Positions 38,218 through 46,390 of a stretch of 64,000 nt of DNA are shown here, one piece after another; the stretch's first letter is position 1, and each line of letters begins with the position of its first letter. This DNA comes from Candidatus Muiribacterium halophilum. Its GTDB lineage: Bacteria > Muiribacteriota > Muiribacteriia > Muiribacteriales > Muiribacteriaceae. A model generated the notes under the pieces. It was not told the DNA's origin. It saw only the letters and a program-made list of their open reading frames with translations, and searched no databases. Both the position numbers and the translations under genes were made by a program. The DNA is taken from contig JALOAD010000003.1 in NCBI GenBank assembly GCA_023228995.1, positions 89,789 to 153,788 of the forward strand, in the 5' to 3' direction.

Positions 38218-38685
38218 TTATTTTATACTATCAATTATTTTAATGATTTTATCTTCAGACGATAATCCAACTTCTGTTTGAAATACTTCGCCATCTTTAA
38301 AATATACAACAAGTGGAATTGAAGATACTTTAAATCTTTTAGAAAGTTCAGGATTATTATCTACATTTATTTTGATAAATTGAACATCACCTATGTATTT
38401 ATTTGCTAATTTTTCAAGTATAGGTGTTAATTTTTTACAAGGAGGACACCAGTCAGCATAAAAATCCGCAACAACTTTTGGATGTTGTTTTAAAACTTTA
38501 TCAAATTGCTCAACAGAATCAATTTTTATCATTTCTATATTCTCTGTTGTTACAGCAGACACGCTGTTAACAACTTGAGGCTGAGAAACAATATTATTTT
38601 TCTCAATATTATCTGTCTTTTTTTCACATCCAGTTAATGATAAAACCAAACCTGTTGTTATAATAGTTACAAAAATTTTTTTCAT
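38218..38685 (-). CDS. Thioredoxin-fold lipoprotein
   Basis: 155 residues. MKKIFVTIITTGLVLSLTGC is a lipoprotein signal with lipobox LTGC, so C20 would be lipidated and the protein held at the membrane on the periplasmic side. A linker (21-55) leads into a thioredoxin domain with the active site C80-P-P-C83 (ADWCPPCK) and the cis-proline in SIPLVVYF. The WCPPC variant is less common than WCGPC. AAAGGAG lies 7 nt before the ATG. Likely a thiol-disulfide exchange protein of the envelope. Confidence 0.88.
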   Translation of the reverse strand: MKKIFVTIITTGLVLSLTGCEKKTDNIEKNNIVSQPQVVNSVSAVTTENIEMIKIDSVEQFDKVLKQHPKVVADFYADWCPPCKKLTPILEKLANKYIGDVQFIKINVDNNPELSKRFKVSSIPLVVYFKDGEVFQTEVGLSSEDKIIKIIDSIK

Positions 38686-39114
38686 AAAATCTCCTTTTTT
38701 TTAAATACATTTTAAGTTTTTGACCTTTGGTCAAGATATTGCCTTGTTATGTTATAACTTCGCCAAGATTTATGCTTTATCATATTATGACTTCAGCATA
38801 GATGTTTACCTTTGACAAAGGTTTTGAGCTTCGCTCATGTATTAAAACCTAGTTTTAATTGTAAAACTACATTGTGAGCATAGCAAAACATCTTGTCAAA
38901 ACTGACATTATCAGTTTCTGACAATGTCGTGCATTTATGCGCTAATTGCTTAACCCATTCACCCATTCACCCTTTCACTATTTCACTATTTCACTATTTC
39001 ACTATTTCACCCTTTCACTATTTCACCCTTTCACTATTTTCTCCAGATTTTAATTTTTCTCATATCATCATATTAGCATTATATACTATTTAAAATTAAA
39101 AGTCACATAAATAC
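38686..39114. other. Intergenic region of hairpins and microsatellite
   Basis: From 38705 to 38945 a series of perfect hairpins follows closely: TTGACC/GGTCAA, ACCTTTG/CAAAGGT, GAGC/GCTC, TTAAAAC/GTTTTAA and AACTGA/TCAGTT, with recurring CAAGAT, ATAGATG, CTCATGT and ACATCTTG between them. From 38945 to 39030 there is a TTTCAC microsatellite. I see no coding signal. Confidence 0.7.
38945..39030. repeat. TTTCAC 9-bp microsatellite
   Basis: Units CTATTTCAC, CCCTTTCAC and CCCATTCAC in tandem, same family as 6566-6616. Confidence 0.8.
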
Positions 39115-39141
39115 AAAAAACCCTGGTTTTACCCAGGGTTT
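39115..39141 (-). terminator. Rho-independent terminator of the tRNA operon
   Basis: 9-bp perfect stem AAACCCTGG/CCAGGGTTT (39118-39141) with a 6-nt loop, followed on the minus strand by a T tract (complement of A at 39115-39120). It sits 11 nt after the tRNA-Gly(GCC) CCA end. Confidence 0.9.
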
Positions 39142-39152
39142 GTAATATTCAA

Positions 39153-39227
39153 TGGAGCGGGAAATGGGACTTGAACCCACGACCCTCTGCTTGGCAAGCA
39201 GATGCTCTACCTCTGAGCTACTCCCGC
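39153..39227 (-). tRNA. tRNA-Gly (anticodon GCC)
   Basis: 75 nt including encoded CCA. Cloverleaf with acceptor GCGGGAG/TTCCCGC, D arm AGCTCAGAGGTAGAGC and anticodon stem-loop CTGCTTGCCAAGCAG. Last gene of the eight-tRNA minus-strand operon. Confidence 0.96.
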
Positions 39228-39238
39228 CATTGTGAAGC

Positions 39239-39321
39239 TGGTGGTCGAGGAGAGACTCGAACTCTCACGGTTTCCCACAGGATTCTAAGTCCTGCGTGTA
39301 TGCCAATTCCACCACTCGACC
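39239..39321 (-). tRNA. tRNA-Leu (anticodon TAG)
   Basis: 83 nt, class II with a long variable arm; acceptor GGTCGAG/CTCGACC, anticodon arm CAGGACTTAGAATCCTG, encoded CCA. Confidence 0.95.
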
Positions 39322-39327
39322 TTATTA

Positions 39328-39403
39328 TGGTAGGTCGCACTGGACTTGAACCAGTCACACCCTGCTTAAAAGGCAGGTGCTCTGCCTGATGAGCTAGCGA
39401 CCC
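39328..39403 (-). tRNA. tRNA-Lys (anticodon TTT)
   Basis: 76 nt; acceptor GGGTCGC/GCGACCT (one G-T pair), anticodon arm CCTGCCTTTTAAGCAGG, encoded CCA. Confidence 0.95.
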
Positions 39404-39435
39404 AAATACAACCTTATTTCTATCTTTATATTACA

Positions 39436-39512
39436 TGGCACGCCCGGAAGGACTCGAACCTTCAACCTACGGATCCGAAGTCCGTTGCTCTATCCAATTG
39501 AGCCACGGGCGC
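39436..39512 (-). tRNA. tRNA-Arg (anticodon TCG)
   Basis: 77 nt; acceptor GCGCCCG/CGGGCGT, anticodon arm ACGGACTTCGGATCCGT, discriminator G, encoded CCA. The unmodified T at position 34 suggests a tRNA reading CGN codons by U34. Confidence 0.95.
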
Positions 39513-39523
39513 CTAAAATATCA

Positions 39524-39600
39524 TGGGGTGTGAGACGGGGCTCGAACCCGCGACATCTGGAACCACAATCCAGCGCTCTGCCAACTGAGCTACTCTCACC
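39524..39600 (-). tRNA. tRNA-His (anticodon GTG)
   Basis: Anticodon arm CTGGATTGTGGTTCCAG; encoded CCA. The genome provides the extra G at position -1 (base 39600) opposite C73. The acceptor GTGAGAG/CTCACAC has one A-A mismatch at 4-69. Confidence 0.95.
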
Positions 39601-39609
39601 ACGAATAAG

Positions 39610-39686
39610 TGGTACGCCCGCCAGGATTCGAACCTGGGACCCTTGGATTAGAAATCCAATGCTCTATCCTACTGAGCTACGAGCGC
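39610..39686 (-). tRNA. tRNA-Arg (anticodon TCT)
   Basis: 77 nt; acceptor GCGCTCG/CGGGCGT with two G-T pairs, anticodon arm TTGGATTTCTAATCCAA, encoded CCA. Confidence 0.95.
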
Positions 39687-39701
39687 GCTTAAAACAAATT
39701 A

Positions 39702-39777
39702 TGGAGCGGGAGACGAGGCTCGAACTCGCGACCCTCAGCTTGGAAGGCTGATGCTCTACCAATTGAGCTACTCCCGC
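39702..39777 (-). tRNA. tRNA-Gly (anticodon TCC)
   Basis: 76 nt; acceptor GCGGGAG/CTCCCGC, anticodon arm TCAGCCTTCCAAGCTGA, encoded CCA. Second glycine isoacceptor of the operon. Confidence 0.95.
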
Positions 39778-39797
39778 TTAAAAACTTACTTCCACGA

Positions 39798-39874
39798 TGG
39801 TCGGGGTGAAAGGACTTGAACCTTCGGCTTCCTGCTCCCAAGGCAGGCGCGCTAGCCAACTGCGCCACACCCCG
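39798..39874 (-). tRNA. tRNA-Pro (anticodon TGG)
   Basis: 77 nt; acceptor CGGGGTG/CACCCCG, anticodon arm CCTGCCTTGGGAGCAGG, encoded CCA. First gene of the operon. Its flanks TTCCACG and CGTGGAA can extend the acceptor stem of the precursor. Confidence 0.95.
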
Positions 39875-40050
39875 CGTGGAATATTATTTTAAACAATGAA
39901 GTTCTATATTACCAGTTGCTATATTGCTCGTTTTATAAAAATATTTCTTATTAACTCTGTTTTACTAATTTATACTCGTAATTGTTAAACTTTTTAAAAA
40001 AAAGACTTTTCACCTCTTACTTCTCACATATACCAATTCAATTCACACTT

Positions 40051-41481
40051 TCACAAATTGAATTTTTCTAATTTACTTCTTAAAGTATTTCTATTTATAC
40101 CAAGTATTTTTGATGTTTTCATTTGATTTTTGCCCAATCTATTATAAATTTCCTCAATAAAAATTCTATCAATATGCCCCATTACCTTATCATAAAGCTC
40201 GCTTTCTTCAATATTTTCACTTTCGAGTTTTTCTAACATATTTTTAGTAACTTCTGATATTGCGTTTTCAATTTCATTCCACGGATCATATATTTGATTA
40301 ATATCTTTGTTTGATATAAGTTTTTTTTGATTATCACCTGAAATAAGAATGTGTTCAGATAATATTGTGCCATCTCTTGAAATTGCTATAGCACTATCAA
40401 TAATATTTTTTAACTCTCTTACATTCCCTGGCCAATCATATTCTATTAGCCTTTGCATTACTTTTTCTGATATTCTATAAGTAATATTACTTTTTAAAGT
40501 TGAAGTTCTAAGCATATACTCAACAAGTGCAGGAATATCTTCTTTTCTTTCTCTAAGCGGTGGTAATTTTATATGTATAACTTTTATCCTATGATAAAGA
40601 TCTTCTCTAAATTTACCTTCAACAATAGCTTTTTCAAGATTTCTATTTGTTGCAGAAACAATCCTTATATCAATGCTTATTTCTTTTGTACCTCCAACAC
40701 GGACAAACTTTTTTTCTTCCATAACTCTAAGGAGTTTTGATTGAAGTTCTGGTGACATATCTCCGATTTCATCAAGAAAAACCGTTCCACCGTTTGCTAA
40801 TTCAAACTTGCCTAATTTTTGAGTGTATGCTCCAGTAAAAGAACCTTTTTCATGCCCAAATAATTCAGATTCAATAAGAGTTTCCTGCAAAGCAGTACAG
40901 TTTATAGCAAGAAAGGGTTTATCAGTTCTAAGACTGTTATAATGAACAGCTCTGGCTATAACTTCCTTTCCAGCACCAGATTCACCTGTTACAAGTACTG
41001 TAACATCACTTGCTGCAATTTTACCTATCATCTTATATATTTCCTGCATTCGTGGACTTCTACCAATTATGCTGCTTTTTTGTAATTTATCTGTATTTCT
41101 TGCGACATTTTTAATATTTTTGTATGCTTCTATTGCTTTTTTTACTACAGATATCATAGTTTCAATATCAAAAGGTTTTAAAAGAAAGTCATAAGCACCA
41201 TTTTTCATAGCTTCTATTGTAGTTTCCATATCTCCAAAAGCACTTATCATAATTACAAAAGTCTCACTTCTTATCTCTTTTATTTTTTTTAACACTTCAA
41301 TACCAGATATTCCTGGCATTTTTATATCAAGTATAACTAATTTTATATCAATATCTTTTTCAAATATATTTAAAGCTTCTTCTCCATCACAAGCAGTTTC
41401 AACAACAAATTTGTGTGATTTTAAAGCTTTTTCAGCAGCCCATCTCAAAGTCTTTTCATCATCAACTACTAATATTTTCAT
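40051..41481 (-). CDS. NtrC-family sigma-54-dependent response regulator
   Basis: 476 residues. Receiver domain (1-120) with D52 as phospho-acceptor (VILDIKMPG) and LLKPFD; AAA+ domain (about 140-380) with Walker A GESGAGKE, a GSFTGA sigma-54 loop (GAFTGA in most members), Walker B GTVFLDEIGD and the arginine region FREDLYHRIKV; C-terminal Fis-type helix-turn-helix (MKTSKILGINRNTLRSKLEK). It activates sigma-54 promoters when phosphorylated by the kinase encoded 67 bp upstream. AGGAG is 7 nt before the ATG. Targets unknown. Confidence 0.94.
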   Translation of the reverse strand: MKILVVDDEKTLRWAAEKALKSHKFVVETACDGEEALNIFEKDIDIKLVILDIKMPGISGIEVLKKIKEIRSETFVIMISAFGDMETTIEAMKNGAYDFLLKPFDIETMISVVKKAIEAYKNIKNVARNTDKLQKSSIIGRSPRMQEIYKMIGKIAASDVTVLVTGESGAGKEVIARAVHYNSLRTDKPFLAINCTALQETLIESELFGHEKGSFTGAYTQKLGKFELANGGTVFLDEIGDMSPELQSKLLRVMEEKKFVRVGGTKEISIDIRIVSATNRNLEKAIVEGKFREDLYHRIKVIHIKLPPLRERKEDIPALVEYMLRTSTLKSNITYRISEKVMQRLIEYDWPGNVRELKNIIDSAIAISRDGTILSEHILISGDNQKKLISNKDINQIYDPWNEIENAISEVTKNMLEKLESENIEESELYDKVMGHIDRIFIEEIYNRLGKNQMKTSKILGINRNTLRSKLEKFNL

Positions 41482-41548
41482 GTTTAACTCCTAAACCCCT
41501 CTGATTAAATAATCCAATTTATAAAACAAGTATTTTAAAAATTATTTA

Positions 41549-43399
41549 TTAAAAAATTATTGGTAAATAAATACAAATTTCAGTATATTCACCAAATTCA
41601 GAACTAACCTTTATCTCTCCATTATGTGCTTTTACAATTTTTTCAACAACCGGTAAACCTAAACCACTTCCTTCTTTATTAGTAGTAAAAAAAAGATCAA
41701 ATATATTTTCAATATTACTTTTTTTAATTCCAGTACCATTATCCCTAACACATATTGATATATTACTTTCTTTTTTGTGAATTTTTACACTTATTATCTT
41801 TTGATCTTTATTGGTCTTATTAAGAGCAATCATTCCATTTTTTATAAGATTTAAAAAAAGTTGTTTAAACTGCATTGAATCACCAAAAAACATATTATCT
41901 TCACTATCAAAACTATGTTTAAGCTGAATATTGCTAGTTGAAAGATCTTTATGCAGTAAAAACAAAACACTTTTAAAAGTATCTTTTAGATCAAATTTTT
42001 CAAATACCTGATTAGAATGTTTGCCAAAATTTAAAAGTTCATTCACAAGTTTATCAAGTCTTTCAACCTCTTCAAGTATTACAATTACATATTCTTTATT
42101 TGAAAAATTATCCTGTGGTATTTCATTCATTAACAATTGAGAAACCATTTTTATACCAGCTAGAGGATTTTTTATTTCATGCGATATAGATGCTGATAAT
42201 TCTCCAATAGTTGAAATTCTATCTTTGAATTTAAGTTTTTCTTCAATTTTAACCTCTTCTGAAATATCTCGAAATATAACTCCTGCACCCATAATATATT
42301 GAGAATCATTTTTAAGAACAAAAGAGTTTAATTCATATACAAAATTACCAGCTTTTACCCTTTCTTTTTCGTAAATCATACCTTTTTCAAGAGTATTTTC
42401 AATACATTTTCTCATAGGATGCTCTAATTGGAATAATGCCGAAATATGCAACTCTTCAGTTTTTTTAAGCTCTGGAAAAATCGTTCTTGCATAATGATTA
42501 AAAAGATTAACCTTTTTTTCCAAATCAACAGTTATAATACCTTGATTTATAGAATTTACAATGTTATTTGTAACACTTTTAACACTTAAAAGTGAATTAA
42601 ACATAGAATCCATTGAAGAAAGTTGAGTAACAACAATCTGAAGTGCAACTGTATCATCAAAATTATATTCATAAGAAGAATAAGATCCTACTGTTACTGC
42701 TCCAATAACTTTTTCAGATAGCATAAGAGGAATAACTATAAAAGATTTGAATTTTTTATAATGAGACAAAACTGTTTTTTTATTTTTTATAACATCATCG
42801 AAAAAAGAATTTTTTTGTATTAAAGTAACTTCAGGTACAACTCCATGAAAATATCTTAATTTCAAATCATGATTTTCAAAAAGATAAACACCACATGTAT
42901 CATAATTTACAATACTTTTTACAATATCAATTATTGAATAAAGTGCATTTGAAGGATTTACAAGATAATCTGTGAATTTTGCAATTTCATATAAAGTACC
43001 AAGTTTATTAATTTTCGCACTAGTTTCTCTGTACATTATAAAAGAATTCAAAAAAAGTGTAAGAGTAAGCATGAGATTTGAATTTACTTTTTCATCAAAT
43101 TCAACATTTTCTTCAAAATATAAAGCACCAATCCTTGAACCTGAAAAATCTATAGATATAAAACTTGAAACATTCTCAATTGCTGAAAACGGATAATTCT
43201 CATAACTAGACACATCAATGTATTTTCCAATACCAATAAGAGGTTTTAATCCTCTAACATTAGAATCCATTACATAAAGTATAATATCTTTGAAATTTAG
43301 AATTTCAGAAAAATTATTAAGAATTTTTCTAAATATTTTCTCATAAAGAAAACCTTGTCTTATTTCATCAAGCATTTCATAACTACTGCTGTATAACAT
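41549..43399 (-). CDS. Sensor histidine kinase (GAF, PAS-like, HisKA, HATPase)
   Basis: 616 residues, no membrane helix, so probably cytoplasmic. Two GAF-like regions (about 5-130 and 135-265), a PAS-like segment (about 275-375, GIITVDLEKKVNLFN), then HisKA with the phospho-acceptor in ISHEIKNPLAGIKM, and HATPase_c with N box LFLNLIKNGMIAL and G boxes DNGTGIKKS and GSGLGLPVV. An NtrB-like partner for the regulator encoded next. TATAAT 6 nt before the ATG and no Shine-Dalgarno suggest a leaderless start. Confidence 0.92.
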   Translation of the reverse strand: MLYSSSYEMLDEIRQGFLYEKIFRKILNNFSEILNFKDIILYVMDSNVRGLKPLIGIGKYIDVSSYENYPFSAIENVSSFISIDFSGSRIGALYFEENVEFDEKVNSNLMLTLTLFLNSFIMYRETSAKINKLGTLYEIAKFTDYLVNPSNALYSIIDIVKSIVNYDTCGVYLFENHDLKLRYFHGVVPEVTLIQKNSFFDDVIKNKKTVLSHYKKFKSFIVIPLMLSEKVIGAVTVGSYSSYEYNFDDTVALQIVVTQLSSMDSMFNSLLSVKSVTNNIVNSINQGIITVDLEKKVNLFNHYARTIFPELKKTEELHISALFQLEHPMRKCIENTLEKGMIYEKERVKAGNFVYELNSFVLKNDSQYIMGAGVIFRDISEEVKIEEKLKFKDRISTIGELSASISHEIKNPLAGIKMVSQLLMNEIPQDNFSNKEYVIVILEEVERLDKLVNELLNFGKHSNQVFEKFDLKDTFKSVLFLLHKDLSTSNIQLKHSFDSEDNMFFGDSMQFKQLFLNLIKNGMIALNKTNKDQKIISVKIHKKESNISICVRDNGTGIKKSNIENIFDLFFTTNKEGSGLGLPVVEKIVKAHNGEIKVSSEFGEYTEICIYLPIIF

Positions 43400-43405
43400 A
43401 AGACT

Positions 43406-43411
43406 ATTATA
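43406..43411 (-). promoter_or_regulatory. Possible -10 box for a leaderless kinase mRNA
   Basis: TATAAT 6 nt upstream of the ATG at 43399. The -35 region is weak (GTATTA at 17 nt). Confidence 0.4.
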
Positions 43412-43444
43412 CCAGATTTTTAAAATATTAATACAAAGTAAAAT

Positions 43445-44884
43445 TTATTTCTTTTTAAAAATTCCTATTGAACAATCCCATATTTTATATAAAGGAGTTA
43501 AAAATCTTTTAAAAAATTCACCAGCAACATGTTCCCAAAAATATCGATTTTTAGGTATTTTAAAAAATATCTTTAATGCTTTAATTGGTCTTAAATAATA
43601 CTTTTGATGAGAATAGTTCTGAAAAGAATATAATTTTGGAGTTGGAATGTCTGAAAGATTTAGTTTTTCATCACCACTATAAAAATGAAATTCTTTAGAA
43701 GGAATTTCTGAATAATCCCCAATATATTGTCTACCATACTTTGTTCCTGGATAGGGTGTGAGTTTAAAAAATGCAGCCAAAGATGAGTCAAGTTTTAATG
43801 CAAATTCAAGATTTTTCTTTGATTGTTCAAGTTTTTCACCAGGAAATCCATATATATAATGAGCCTGAGTTATAAATCCAATTTTTTCAGCATATTTAAC
43901 ATTTTCAAATATTTTTTTAAAATCAAATTTTCTATCAAGTTCTTCTCTAATCTTATCATCAACATGTTGAACACCAAATTCAATATTATAACCACCAGCT
44001 TTTTTCATAATATCTAGAAGTTCTTTATCTGTATTATCCATACGAATACCTTGCCATGCTATTGTGAAATTAAATTTTTCATCAATAATACCATTCATCA
44101 ATTCAAAAGCTCTGCTTCTTGGAAGATTAAAAGTATCATCAAGAAAATGTATTTCTTTAACACCAAGACTTTTTAAAAGTTTAAGTTCTTTAATAACATT
44201 AGCAACACTTCTAACTCTTATTTTATAACCAAAACTCATATGACAATATGGACAACCATAAGGACAACCTCTTGCACTCATAATCGTAGCATAAGGATAA
44301 GTTTTAAGAATTGTATTTCTTGTAAGAAGTCTTGAATAAGTTTTTAAATCAACAAGTTCCCAACTTGGAATTCCGTATTTATCAAGATTGTCAAAATAAG
44401 AAGTTACTGGATTTAATATTTTTTTATTTTGAGATTTACAAAAATATCCAATTCCATCAATAAAATCCTGTTTTCCACTTTCAAGATTTTCTAAAATATT
44501 AACAAGTCTTTCTTCACCATCTGAAAGCACAACAAAGTCCAGTTCTTCCTTTTCAAAAATTTCATCAGGAGAACATGTAACACCAATTCCACCAGCAATT
44601 TGAGTAATATCAGGATAAAGTTCTTTTACTTTTTTTATAGTTGGAAAAAATATATCTCTTTCAGTATAAGTAATTGAATAAAGTAGTATATCTGGTTTAT
44701 TTTCCTTAATATAATCAAAAAAACTATTCATTCTTTGATAAGGAAGACCATTATCAAAAAGATTTATTTTATAATCAGGAAAATTTTCTTTAACATAAGG
44801 AATAATTGATATTATTCCAAGAGGTGGTGATACTGCAAAACTTGGAACTTCCTGAAGCATTCTAACAAAAAGTAATTTTTTCAT
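43445..44884 (-). CDS. Cobalamin-binding-type radical SAM protein, subfamily B
   Basis: 479 residues. An N-terminal B12-binding Rossmann-like domain (about 1-150; SPPLGIISIIPYV, ITYTERDIFF, AGGIGVTCSPDEIF) precedes a radical SAM domain with the cluster motif RGCPYGCPYC (about residue 212) and the strand EIHFLDDTFNLPRSRAF. The C-terminal part (about 390-479) is basic and hydrophobic. Closest relative in the window is 62319-63650, which shares SITYTERD and GGxGxTCSPEE. It follows the SPASM gene by 3 nt with no ribosome site, so translation is probably coupled. Substrate unknown; methylation, cyclisation or C-C bond chemistry are all possible in this class. Confidence 0.88.
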   Translation of the reverse strand: MKKLLFVRMLQEVPSFAVSPPLGIISIIPYVKENFPDYKINLFDNGLPYQRMNSFFDYIKENKPDILLYSITYTERDIFFPTIKKVKELYPDITQIAGGIGVTCSPDEIFEKEELDFVVLSDGEERLVNILENLESGKQDFIDGIGYFCKSQNKKILNPVTSYFDNLDKYGIPSWELVDLKTYSRLLTRNTILKTYPYATIMSARGCPYGCPYCHMSFGYKIRVRSVANVIKELKLLKSLGVKEIHFLDDTFNLPRSRAFELMNGIIDEKFNFTIAWQGIRMDNTDKELLDIMKKAGGYNIEFGVQHVDDKIREELDRKFDFKKIFENVKYAEKIGFITQAHYIYGFPGEKLEQSKKNLEFALKLDSSLAAFFKLTPYPGTKYGRQYIGDYSEIPSKEFHFYSGDEKLNLSDIPTPKLYSFQNYSHQKYYLRPIKALKIFFKIPKNRYFWEHVAGEFFKRFLTPLYKIWDCSIGIFKKK

Positions 44885-44887
44885 TTT

Positions 44888-46018
44888 TTATGCAAAAGGC
44901 GTTTGTTTTAAATTACATAATGGATCTTTTATATCAAATTTACCTGTTTTTAAAAAACAATACGCTTTACAACCTCCACCACAAAAATTTGCAAATTTGC
45001 AATTATGACATTCAACTGACTTTTTCAGCCATTTCAATCTATACATTTTATACTTATTCCATATTATTTCAAGCGAATTATTTCTAATATTCCCGATTTT
45101 AATTTTATTCATAACATATTCACAAGGAGAAACATAACCATCTGAATTAATATGTATAGATTCATAAAAATCATTACAGCCAAACCCTCTAAAAACAGGT
45201 GTTATATCAGAAAACGGTATAAAATAATTTTTTTTATTATATTTTTTTAAAATTTTAAGAAAAACATTCCATTCTTTAGAACTTATTTCACAAGCATTAT
45301 CTATTTTTAAATTACCAACCGGCAAAAACCTTTCACTAATAAGATTCATATTATATTTAGAAATTGTATTTGCAAAAAAACTTTCAATATATGGAAAATT
45401 TATTTTATTCAAAGTAAAAAGAATACCAGTTGAAATATTATTTTTATTACATTCATTGTAGTTTTCAATAACTTTATTAAAAAAATCCTTTCCACATATT
45501 TTTTTATAAACTTCTTTAGGTTCAAGACTAAATAAGATAGAAAGATTCTTATATTTAGTTAATCTTTTAATTAGATTTTTATTTAAAATACTACCATTTG
45601 TATAAATATGTACTGAAAAATCTTTTTTGTTTAAAAAATCCATCATTTTAAAAATATTTTTATATAAAAAAGGTTCTCCTCCAAGAATATGAACACTTGA
45701 AATACCAAGTTTTTCAGCCTGTTCAAAAATTCTAATATAATCATTAAAAGAAAGATTTTCTTTTATTTTTTTACCTTTTTCATAACAATATATACATTTT
45801 AAATTACACGCTTTATGAGGATGAATATATAAAAGTTTTGGAAAATCAAAAAAACATTTATAAGTTTTTTGCAGAATTTTGGTAAAAAAAACATTGTTTT
45901 GAGAAAATCGTATAAATCCTTTTATAAAAAAATACAGCAAATATCTTAATAAACTTTTTTTATTTGAGTAAAATATTTTATTAACAAAACACATAATCAA
46001 ATTAATCAAATCTTTCAC
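44888..46018 (-). CDS. Radical SAM protein with SPASM domain
   Basis: 376 residues from a GTG at 46018, chosen because AAGAGG lies 5 nt upstream and the length then matches the paralogue at 48182 (379). CNLKCIYC is the [4Fe-4S] motif and HILGGEPFLYK the SAM loop. The C-terminal SPASM region is complete: GFGCNDF, SPCEYV, CHNCKFANFCGGGCKAYC and DPLC provide ligands for auxiliary clusters. Such enzymes often modify peptides or act as sulfatase-maturase-like proteins. It begins the SPASM/B12 pair with 43445-44884. Its leader shares 18 nt with that of the B12 gene at 51101. Confidence 0.86.
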   Translation of the reverse strand: MKDLINLIMCFVNKIFYSNKKSLLRYLLYFFIKGFIRFSQNNVFFTKILQKTYKCFFDFPKLLYIHPHKACNLKCIYCYEKGKKIKENLSFNDYIRIFEQAEKLGISSVHILGGEPFLYKNIFKMMDFLNKKDFSVHIYTNGSILNKNLIKRLTKYKNLSILFSLEPKEVYKKICGKDFFNKVIENYNECNKNNISTGILFTLNKINFPYIESFFANTISKYNMNLISERFLPVGNLKIDNACEISSKEWNVFLKILKKYNKKNYFIPFSDITPVFRGFGCNDFYESIHINSDGYVSPCEYVMNKIKIGNIRNNSLEIIWNKYKMYRLKWLKKSVECHNCKFANFCGGGCKAYCFLKTGKFDIKDPLCNLKQTPFA

Positions 46019-46178
46019 AAAAACCTCTTTTATCCTGTAAAACACCAAATTAAATAATACAACACGGATAATCCAATTACAATAACTCGATATCAATTTT
46101 TTTAATCTATATGTAAAATATCTAAAGGTACCGAATAATTATTTTTTTACTTTAAAATAAAAAAAAAAAAAAAAACGA

Positions 46179-46262
46179 GATCCCGGCTCAGAATCATGCC
46201 GGGATGACATTTTCTCAGAATCATGCCGGGATGACATTTTCTCAGAATCATGCTGAGAAGAA
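46179..46262. repeat. CCGGGAT palindrome expanded to a 27-bp tandem array
   Basis: GATCCCGG starts at 46179; CTCAGAATCATGC recurs at 46187, 46214 and 46241 (27-bp steps) with CCGGGATGACATTTT in between. The last unit ends CTGAGAAG instead, which pairs with CTCAG. Confidence 0.88.
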
Positions 46263-46377
46263 ATTTTTTTATATGAAATTTCCTTTAGCATGACATTATA
46301 TTGATTTTTGTTTATTTAATCAGATGACTCAATTGCTTTATTAAATATATAGCTTTTCTTTATTAACTTTATATTGT

Positions 46378-46383
46378 TATAAT
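46378..46383 (+). promoter_or_regulatory. -10 box for a leaderless radical SAM mRNA
   Basis: TATAAT exactly 7 nt before the ATG at 46391; no Shine-Dalgarno; the -35 sequence is poor (TTTCTT at 17 nt). Confidence 0.5.
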
Positions 46384-46390
46384 ACATTGT

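Larger units (their letters stand above)
46019..46390. other. 372-bp intergenic region with partial composite repeat
   Basis: Divergent gap between the SPASM gene and the radical SAM gene at 46391. It holds a TATCAATTTTTTTAATCTA fragment shared with 57627 and 47690, the CCGAATAATTATTTTTTTAC fragment of the composite repeat (46131), a three-unit 27-bp array (46187-46262) and the phrase CATGACATTATATTGATTT (46290), also at 51959. A -10 box precedes the ATG at 46391. Confidence 0.7.

Noticed and set aside
39171-39751. Plus-strand open frames across the tRNA operon
   Set aside because: They are antisense to well-folded tRNA genes.
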